Shown here: in pieces, positions 1 through 4,786 of the stretch | Numbering within the stretch: the first letter of the stretch is position 1 | How the letters are laid out: every line of letters begins with the position of its first letter | Origin: an uncultured Oscillospiraceae bacterium | Lineage (GTDB): Bacteria > Bacillota > Clostridia > Oscillospirales > Oscillospiraceae | DNA length: 6,351 bases | NCBI GenBank assembly: GCA_934565425.1 | Contig: CAKTHW010000086.1 | Location: 1 to 6,351 of the forward strand | Reading direction: 5' to 3' | Program-made: the position numbers and the translations under genes | The notes under the pieces: model-generated | What the model was told of the DNA's origin: nothing | What the model saw: only the letters and a program-made list of their open reading frames with translations | Databases searched by the model: none

Positions 1-353
1 GTGCCGGGATAGGTAGCGGCCTTCAGAGCGTCGATGTCAGCGGGATTCTGTTCAGCAACTGCCTTGGCGCAGTCGGTGACGAATTCCTGGAAGGTGGCGT
101 TCTTTGCCACGAAGTCGGTCTGAGAGTTGCATTCCAGCACGACGCCCACGCCGTTTTCGACGATAGCCAGGGAGACGCCTTCGGAAGCGATCTTGGAAGC
201 CTTCTTGGTCTGTGCGGCCAGGCCCTTTTCACGCAGCCAGTCGATTGCCTTGTCCTTGTCGCCGTCGCAGGCTACCAGAGCCTTCTTGCAGTCCATCATG
301 CCGACGCCAGTCATCTCGCGCAGTTCTTTTACATCTTTTGCGGTAACAGCCAT
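1..353 (-). CDS. tsf: Elongation factor Ts, N-terminal part (runs off the left edge)
   Basis: EF-Ts is the cytoplasmic nucleotide-exchange factor that displaces GDP from EF-Tu during translation elongation. The reading frame opens at ATG 351-353 and stays open for 117 codons to the window edge, so the C-terminal part is missing from the window only, not from the gene. Residues 1-55 or so form the UBA-like N-terminal domain ([20 protein letters not shown], then DCKKAL). The EF-Tu-contacting signature TDFVAKN is at residues 79-85, followed by the start of the core domain. A strong ribosome site, GGGAGGT (361-367), lies 7 nt upstream and fixes the start. The gene follows rpsB on the same strand after 129 bp, the order usual in most bacteria, and is probably co-transcribed with it. 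The family call is very secure. Confidence 0.97.
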   Translation of the reverse strand, partial: MAVTAKDVKELREMTGVGMMDCKKALVACDGDKDKAIDWLREKGLAAQTKKASKIASEGVSLAIVENGVGVVLECNSQTDFVAKNATFQEFVTDCAKAVAEQNPADIDALKAATYPG

Positions 354-371
354 GTTATTTACCTCCCATAA

Positions 372-410
372 TGTCACATAGACCCGCCCGTGCCAGGCGG
401 GCCTATGACA
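372..410 (-). promoter_or_regulatory. Hairpin in the rpsB-tsf spacer, just upstream of the tsf ribosome site
   Basis: A six-pair GC core (383-388 with 396-401, 7-nt loop) is extended by further pairs out to 372-374 with 408-410, interrupted by one A/C mismatch and a small bulge. No U-run follows it in the tsf direction, and the tsf ribosome site (361-367) begins only about 5 nt beyond its base. It is therefore a poor fit to an intrinsic terminator. It could be an RNA processing or stability element that sets the S2 to EF-Ts ratio, or a partial attenuator. The structure is visible in the sequence; the role is inferred. Confidence 0.6.
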
Positions 411-482
411 GGTGTATCATAAATCTTCGCATCGTCCCCCTATCCGTGCCGGACAGCGGTGCCGATGGGTCTTAAAACTAGA

Positions 483-1199
483 TTATTCTTCGGTTGCTTC
501 GACTTCTTCGACTTCCTCGCCCTGCTTGCCTTCGGTGACAGCATTGGCCATGACGCCGGAGATCAGACGGATGGCGCGGATCGCGTCGTCGTTGCCGGGG
601 ATGACGTAATCGATCTCGTCGGGATCGCAGTTGGTGTCAACGATAGCGACCACGGGGATCTTCAGCTTGCGAGCTTCAGCGATGGCATTGTGTTCCTTGC
701 GGGGGTCGACCACGAACACAGCACCGGGGAGCTGCTTCATGTCCTTGACGCCGCCCAGGTACTTCTCCAGCTTTTCCTGCTCGTGCATCAGCTTGATGAC
801 TTCCTTCTTGGGGAGCATATCGAAGGTGCCGTCTTCTTCCATCTTCTTCAGCTGATTCATGCGATCCACACGGCCACGCATGGTCTTGAAGTTGGTCAGC
901 ATACCGCCCAGCCAACGGGAGTTGACATAGAACATGCTGCAACGGGTTGCTTCTTCCTTGATTGCTTCCTGAGCCTGCTTCTTGGTGCCGACGAACAGGA
1001 CGGTCTTGCCGGATGCTGCCACGTCCTTGACGAAGTTGTAGGCTTCTTCCAGCTTCTTGACGGTCTTCTGCAAGTCAACGATATAGATACCGTTGCGCTC
1101 GGTGTAGATATAGGTTGCCATCTTGGGGTTCCAACGACGGGTCTGATGACCGAAGTGAACGCCGGCCTCCAGAAGCTGCTTCATAGATACGACTGCCAT
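483..1199 (-). CDS. rpsB: 30S ribosomal protein S2
   Basis: S2 binds late in assembly between the head and body of the 30S subunit and is needed for S1 docking where S1 is present. The 238-residue product has the normal length for Firmicutes. Visible family signatures are [20 protein letters not shown] near the N-terminus, FVGTKKQA (69-76), [12 protein letters not shown] (93-104), VVDPRKE (163-169), DTNCDP (188-193) and IPGNDDA (200-206). The tail is acidic ([12 protein letters not shown]), as often seen in this family. The start is the ATG at 1197-1199, with AAGGAGGA (1208-1215) 8 nt upstream. It is the first full gene of the rpsB-tsf operon, preceded by its own promoter and a long leader. 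No truncation or anomalous residue was seen. Confidence 0.99.
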   Translation of the reverse strand: MAVVSMKQLLEAGVHFGHQTRRWNPKMATYIYTERNGIYIVDLQKTVKKLEEAYNFVKDVAASGKTVLFVGTKKQAQEAIKEEATRCSMFYVNSRWLGGMLTNFKTMRGRVDRMNQLKKMEEDGTFDMLPKKEVIKLMHEQEKLEKYLGGVKDMKQLPGAVFVVDPRKEHNAIAEARKLKIPVVAIVDTNCDPDEIDYVIPGNDDAIRAIRLISGVMANAVTEGKQGEEVEEVEATEE

Positions 1200-1309
1200 G
1201 GATAAAATCCTCCTTTTTAGTTGTTACCTCCACCCGGCTTTTCCCACGCCAATCCCACCTCCAAAACGGGCAGGACACAGGGCGCAGACCACCTGGATGT
1301 GCGTAATCC
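1200..1309 (-). promoter_or_regulatory. rpsB 5' leader (about 110 nt), candidate autoregulatory region
   Basis: The region between the predicted start of transcription (about 1309) and the rpsB ATG is long for a simple untranslated leader. It contains three G-rich ribosome-site-like tracts: GGAGGTGGG (1254-1262), a second GGTGGAGGT just downstream, and the true rpsB site at 1208-1215. Only weak short stems are visible by eye (for example TGGC with GCCG around 1235-1252). S2 is known to repress its own operon through the leader in gammaproteobacteria. A similar role here is an inference from leader length and gene identity, not from a recognised motif. Confidence 0.4.
1217..1252 (-). CDS. Possible 11-codon upstream ORF in the rpsB leader
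   Basis: Within the rpsB leader a TTG codon (1250-1252) sits 5 nt after a full GGAGG (1258-1262). It opens a frame reading [11 protein letters not shown] (if TTG is read as Met) and ending in TAA at 1217-1219, just one base upstream of the rpsB ribosome site. An in-frame GTG at 1256-1258 overlaps the GGAGG and is a less likely start. The frame, the ribosome-site match and the position before rpsB are seen directly. Whether it is translated is inference, because short frames of this kind arise by chance in G-rich leaders. If real, it could couple translation to rpsB. Confidence 0.22.
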   Translation of the reverse strand: MAWEKPGGGNN

Positions 1310-1315
1310 TGAAAT

Positions 1316-1344
1316 ACTATACACTATTTTCCTCTTGAGTGCAA
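1316..1344 (-). promoter_or_regulatory. Sigma-A-type promoter of the rpsB-tsf operon
   Basis: On the minus strand TTGCAC (1339-1344) is separated by exactly 17 bp from TATAGT (1316-1321), with an A-rich spacer. Both boxes are close to consensus and the spacing is ideal. Transcription would begin near 1309. The promoter starts about 55 bp after the stop codon of the upstream FAD-protein gene, so rpsB can be expressed independently of it. Confidence 0.8.
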
Positions 1345-1398
1345 GGTTTTTTCCGCATTTTCTTCGGATTTCCAGAGATTTTTCCCCAAAACCTCCCC

Positions 1399-2979
1399 TC
1401 AACCCTGCCCAGCCACCGCTTCCGCCACTCGGATGCCATCCACGGCAGCGCTCATGATGCCGCCGGCGTAGCCGCAGCCCTCGCCGCAGGGGAAGATGCC
1501 CCGCAGGGCGCACTGATAGCTCTCGTCCCGCAGAATCTTCACCGGTGAGGAAGAACGGGTCTCCACTCCGGTGAGCACCGCCTCCGGATGGGCGAAGCCG
1601 TGAACTTTCCGGTCTAACAGAGGCAGAGCGTCCCGCAACGTGTCGGTGACATACTGGGGCAGGCAGTCACGCAGGTCGGTCCAGGTGACGCCGGGCTGAT
1701 AGGTGGGACGGATGGCGCCCACATGAGTGGAGGGACGCTCCTGCAAAAAGTCTCCCACCAGCTGCGCCGGAGCGCGGAACCCACCGCCGCCCAGCAGGTA
1801 GGCGCTGTGCTCCCACTGCTCCTGGAACCGGACGCCGGCCAGCACGTCCCCCGCCCCGAAATCCTCCGGATTGACCCCCACCAGGAAGCCGCCATTGATG
1901 TTCTGCCCGTCCCGAGCCCGGTAGCTCATGCCGTTGGTGACTAGGTGCTCCGGTGTGGACGCCGACGCCACCACCTGACCGCCGGGGCAGACGCAGAAGG
2001 AAAAGGCGCTGCGGCCGCTGGGCAGGTGGCAGGAGAGGCGGTAGTCGCTGGGGGGCAGGTGTTCCCAGGCGTCGCCGTACTGGGCTTGGCTGATGGCGGC
2101 CTGGTCATGCTCGATGCGAACGCCGATGGCAAAGGCTTTGCGCTCCATGGGGACGCCGGCTCGGCGGAGGAGGGCAAAGGTATCTCTAGCGGAGTGGCCG
2201 GGTGCCAACACTAAGGCGTTGGTGGCCATGTCGTAGGTGCCCTCCGGACTGGTGACGGTGAGACCGGTCAGGCGGCCGGTCTCCTGGCGGAGACCGGTGA
2301 GCTGGTGACCGAAGCGGACATCGCAGCCCAATCGAATCAGCTCCAGCCGGATGTTCCGCACCACCTGGCGGAGGACGTCGGTGCCCACATGGGGACGGAA
2401 GGAATGGGCGATGTCCTCCGGTGCGCCCATCTCAATAAAGGTGTCCAACACCGTGCCGATGCGGGGGTCATGGGTGCCGGTGGTCAGCTTGCCATCGGAG
2501 AATGTGCCTGCGCCCCCCTCGCCGAACTGGACGTTGGTGGTGGCGTCCAGCTGACCGGTGCGCCAGAACTGCTCTACTTTTTTCGTCCGTTCCTCCACCG
2601 GTGCCCCTCGCTCCAGGACGATGGAGGGGATGCCGTTCCGAGCCAGATACAGGGCGGCAAACAGACCGGCTGGCCCCATGCCCACCACCACGGGGGGCTG
2701 GGTGCTGGTGCGCTGGACGGGTGGGAACTGGTAGGGCTTGCGCACCACCAGCTTGATCTGATTGGACTTCGCCCCTTTGACCAGCGCCCCTTCCCCCTCC
2801 GCTTCCACGTCCACGGAGAGGACAAAGTGCAGGTCGGATTTTTTTCGAGCATCCACCGACTGTTTGACCAGGTGGATGGCCTGGATGCCGCTGCGGGTGC
2901 GCAGGAGCTTGCACACCTTCTTTTCCAGCTGTTCTGGCTGGTAATCAAGGGGCATCCGGATATTGCTGATGCGAATCAT
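1399..2979 (-). CDS. Uncharacterised FAD-dependent oxidoreductase-like protein (COG2509 type)
   Basis: The 526-residue product belongs to a widespread but functionally unassigned family of FAD-binding, Rossmann-fold proteins annotated as FAD-dependent dehydrogenases. Residues 1-95 or so form a small N-terminal domain ahead of the flavin fold. The dinucleotide-binding loop is VVVGMGPAG (97-105), with the ribose-binding acid at the end of the next strand (VLERG, E123). FGEGGAGTFSDGKL (152-165) is the family hallmark. The C-terminal flavin motif is FPCGEGCGYAGGIMSAAVDG (496-515). There is no signal peptide or membrane segment, so it should be cytoplasmic. Start ATG 2977-2979 is supported by TAAGGAGA (2985-2992) 5 nt upstream. 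Its substrate is unknown. It has its own promoter and no obvious terminator before the rpsB promoter. Family assignment is firm; any specific reaction would be a guess. Confidence 0.92.
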   Translation of the reverse strand: MIRISNIRMPLDYQPEQLEKKVCKLLRTRSGIQAIHLVKQSVDARKKSDLHFVLSVDVEAEGEGALVKGAKSNQIKLVVRKPYQFPPVQRTSTQPPVVVGMGPAGLFAALYLARNGIPSIVLERGAPVEERTKKVEQFWRTGQLDATTNVQFGEGGAGTFSDGKLTTGTHDPRIGTVLDTFIEMGAPEDIAHSFRPHVGTDVLRQVVRNIRLELIRLGCDVRFGHQLTGLRQETGRLTGLTVTSPEGTYDMATNALVLAPGHSARDTFALLRRAGVPMERKAFAIGVRIEHDQAAISQAQYGDAWEHLPPSDYRLSCHLPSGRSAFSFCVCPGGQVVASASTPEHLVTNGMSYRARDGQNINGGFLVGVNPEDFGAGDVLAGVRFQEQWEHSAYLLGGGGFRAPAQLVGDFLQERPSTHVGAIRPTYQPGVTWTDLRDCLPQYVTDTLRDALPLLDRKVHGFAHPEAVLTGVETRSSSPVKILRDESYQCALRGIFPCGEGCGYAGGIMSAAVDGIRVAEAVAGQG

Positions 2980-3019
2980 CTTATTCTCCTTACCTTAATA
3001 TCAATAAAATCCAACCCCT

Positions 3020-3048
3020 AGTGTACCATCTCTTTTCTCCATCGGCAA
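3020..3048 (-). promoter_or_regulatory. Extended -10 promoter of the FAD-protein gene
   Basis: On the minus strand TTGCCG (3043-3048) lies 17 bp from TACACT (3020-3025), which is preceded by TGG and so forms an extended -10 (TGnTACACT). Transcription would start near 3013, giving a leader of about 34 nt to the ATG at 2979. It lies in the 113-bp space between the two divergent genes. Confidence 0.65.
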
Positions 3049-3083
3049 CCGGCATTTCTACCTGGAAACGGTCATAGGCTGTT

Positions 3084-3094
3084 GGAGAGGTGAT
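3084..3094 (+). promoter_or_regulatory. Ribosome site of the unrecognised gene; start codon ambiguous
   Basis: GGAGAGGTGAT matches the 16S anti-Shine-Dalgarno complement in two registers. GGAG (3084-3087) would serve the ATG at 3093 with a 5-nt gap. GAGGTGAT (3087-3094) would better serve the in-frame TTG at 3099 or GTG at 3102. A GTG at 3090 overlaps the site and is unlikely. The candidates differ by only a few residues at the N-terminus. Confidence 0.6.
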
Positions 3095-3764
3095 GGGATT
3101 GGTGGGTTATCTGGTCTGGCGGGAACGGGGGTGGCGCATCCGCTATTTTGAGGAGGAGTTTTGTCATGTCTCCCTGTGGCGGGTAGAGCTGCCCCGGAAC
3201 AGCCACCCTGACCGCACCGTGCAGCGTGCCCTCACCACCCTCCGCCGCCACGGCGTCACCCGCCTGCTCGCCGATGACGCTACCCTGCTGCCGCCGGTGG
3301 CCACGGGGCCGCTATGGCGGGCGCTGGCAGGACAGGCGGCATTGGTAGAGCTGGCACGGCGGCACATCCCCCCTGGGCAAGCCTTTGTGGGGCTGCGTGC
3401 CAAGCAGGTAGATCGCTCGGTGGTGGCCTGCTGCACGGCGCTGGCGCCGGTGGTGCGAGGGCTGGCGCTGGAAATACCGGACTGTGAGGGGTTGGCGTGG
3501 AACTTGCAGCGGCGGTTTGGGTTACCGATTTTGGCGCGTGGGGGCGATCTGACTGTAAATTTCACCGCTTTTGGGGCTGGGATTAGTCTTTCCGGCAACA
3601 CCCCTCACCCGCAAGGACTGACCCTGTCCTGCCCTGGCGTAACCCTTCCGGAGGACTGTCCACAAGAGGGCGTACTGGCCTATCTGGTAGAGCAGGGAGC
3701 GGTGCACTGGCAGGATGTGCGGGTGGTGGCCACTGCTTGTCATTCGACAGAACTCGTGCTATAA
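3093..3764 (+). CDS. Hypothetical protein of about 223 residues, family not recognised
   Basis: I do not recognise this protein. It is intact and GC-rich like its neighbours. It begins MGLVGYLVWRERGWRIRYFE and ends ACHSTELVL. There is no signal peptide and no convincing membrane helix, so it is probably cytoplasmic. Visible features are a basic helix-like stretch with HGVTRLLADD (roughly residues 50-60), a middle section with VVACCTALAPVVRGLAL, and a later GGDLTVNFTAFG strand-like segment. The alternation of helix and strand-like stretches would suit a compact alpha/beta fold, but that is inference. It is divergent from the FAD-protein gene across 113 bp and ends in TAA 3762-3764 inside the -10 box of the transporter promoter. 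No clear promoter of its own was found. The start could also be TTG 3099 or GTG 3102. Confidence 0.75.
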   Translation: MGLVGYLVWRERGWRIRYFEEEFCHVSLWRVELPRNSHPDRTVQRALTTLRRHGVTRLLADDATLLPPVATGPLWRALAGQAALVELARRHIPPGQAFVGLRAKQVDRSVVACCTALAPVVRGLALEIPDCEGLAWNLQRRFGLPILARGGDLTVNFTAFGAGISLSGNTPHPQGLTLSCPGVTLPEDCPQEGVLAYLVEQGAVHWQDVRVVATACHSTELVL

Positions 3765-3765
3765 T
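3737..3765 (+). promoter_or_regulatory. Near-consensus promoter of the transporter gene
   Basis: TTGTCA (3737-3742), a 17-bp spacer and a perfect TATAAT (3760-3765) preceded by TGc give an extended -10 sigma-A-type promoter. Transcription would start near 3772, leaving about 29 nt before the ATG. The whole promoter lies in the last codons of the preceding gene, and its -10 box contains that gene's TAA stop (3762-3764). Confidence 0.85.
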
Positions 3766-3800
3766 GGGCTACATTCCATTTTGATTCACGAGGTGATACC

Positions 3801-4709
3801 ATGAAGAAGCTGTACGCCAGCGCCGCGCTGCTGCTGGCCGCCATCATCTGGGGGTTTGCGTTCGTGGCGCAGACCGTGGGGATGGATCACGTTGGCCCCT
3901 TTACCTTCCAGTCCAGCCGTTACCTCCTGGGTGCGCTGACCCTGGTGCCCTTTATCCTCATCTCGGACAGCCGCAAGAAGAAGGCGGGCACCTATCACGA
4001 GATGACCCAGGCGGAGAAGCGGACCCTGCTCAAAGGTGGTCTGGCCTGCGGCGTCCTGCTCACCATCGCCTCCTCCTTCCAGCAGGTGGGGCTGGCCTAC
4101 ACCACCGTGGGCAAGTCCGGGTTCATCACCTCCATGTACATCATCCTGGTGCCCGTGTTCGGCCTGTTCTTCCACAAGAAGGTGCCGGCGAAGATCTGGG
4201 GTTGCGTGGTGGTAGCGGCTGTCGGGTTCTACTTCCTGAGCATCAACGGCCCGCTGGAGCTGTCCCGTGGGGACACGCTGACCATCCTCTGTTCCCTCTG
4301 CTTCTGCTTCCACATCCTGTGCGTGGATCACTTCGTGTCCAGCACCGACGCCATCAAGCTGTCTTTCATTCAGCTGCTGACCACCGGCGTCATCTCCGGC
4401 ATCATCATGTTCCTCTTCGAGCACCCCACCTGGAGCGCCATCCAGGGCGCTCTGCCCGCCATCCTGTACGCCGGCATCCTCTCCTGTGGTGTGGCCTACA
4501 CCTTGCAGGTGGTGGGACAGCAGTACGCCGCCCCCACGGTGGCGACCCTGCTCATGAGCCTGGAGTCGGTGTTCTCCGTCCTGGGCGGCATCCTGCTGCT
4601 GAGCCAGGTGCCCACCAGTCGGGAGTTCTTCGGCTGTGCCTTCATCTTCGCCGCGGTGCTCATCTCTCAGCTGCCCATTTTGGAGGGGAAAAAGACAGCG
4701 GAGTCCTGA
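3801..4709 (+). CDS. EamA/DMT-superfamily ten-helix membrane transporter
   Basis: This 302-residue protein is a drug/metabolite transporter superfamily member of the EamA (RhaT/YdcZ-like) kind, acting in the cytoplasmic membrane as an exporter or permease of small molecules; the substrate cannot be read from sequence. Two EamA halves are visible, about residues 8-148 and 157-291, each with five hydrophobic helices. The first opens with LLAAIIWGFAFVAQ (11-24) and contains TTVGKSGFITSMYIILVP (101-118). The second contains ATLLMSLESVFSVLGGILLL (248-267). The acidic residue usual in the LGE turn after the ninth helix appears as Q269 here, and the equivalent turn in the first half reads HKKVP. A basic stretch (RKKK, 58-61) lies between helices 2 and 3. 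Start ATG 3801 follows GAGGTGAT (3790-3797). It has a strong own promoter and a terminator. Confidence 0.93.
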   Translation: MKKLYASAALLLAAIIWGFAFVAQTVGMDHVGPFTFQSSRYLLGALTLVPFILISDSRKKKAGTYHEMTQAEKRTLLKGGLACGVLLTIASSFQQVGLAYTTVGKSGFITSMYIILVPVFGLFFHKKVPAKIWGCVVVAAVGFYFLSINGPLELSRGDTLTILCSLCFCFHILCVDHFVSSTDAIKLSFIQLLTTGVISGIIMFLFEHPTWSAIQGALPAILYAGILSCGVAYTLQVVGQQYAAPTVATLLMSLESVFSVLGGILLLSQVPTSREFFGCAFIFAAVLISQLPILEGKKTAES

Positions 4710-4714
4710 TTTCG

Positions 4715-4755
4715 AAAAAAGCTGTGTGAACGAAGGTTCACACAGCTTTCTTTTT
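4715..4755. terminator. Bidirectional intrinsic terminator between convergent genes
   Basis: A perfect 14-bp stem (4718-4731 with 4736-4749) closes a GAAG tetraloop. On the plus strand it runs into TTTCTTTTT (4747-4755), ending the transporter transcript. On the minus strand the A-run 4715-4720 gives TTTTTT after the stem, ending the surface-protein transcript about 36 nt after its stop codon. It is the only feature in the short space between the two genes. Confidence 0.93.
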
Positions 4756-4786
4756 GTTCATGGAGCGGTAACAGGTTTCTAGCCGG

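Noticed and set aside
372..410. Intrinsic terminator after rpsB
   Set aside because: No U-run follows the stem; the tsf ribosome site follows almost at once.
420..450. A separate promoter for tsf (TATGAT-like box in the spacer)
   Set aside because: No acceptable -35 box at 16-18 bp upstream on the minus strand.
459..1205. Long plus-strand open frame of 248 codons
   Set aside because: It lies antisense to rpsB almost exactly over its length, has low-complexity composition, and rpsB is certain. It is a shadow of biased codon use.
2305..3021. Plus-strand open frame of 238 codons opposite the FAD protein
   Set aside because: It is antisense to a gene with clear flavin motifs and would run through its ribosome site and promoter; no family features.
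2980..3083. Plus-strand promoter for the unrecognised gene
   Set aside because: TAAAAT at 3005-3010 has no matching -35 and would overlap the ribosome site of the divergent gene; too weak to call.
3786..4424. Minus-strand frame rich in Glu, His and Gln opposite the transporter
   Set aside because: It is the reverse image of hydrophobic codons in the EamA protein, and no minus-strand promoter or ribosome site was seen.
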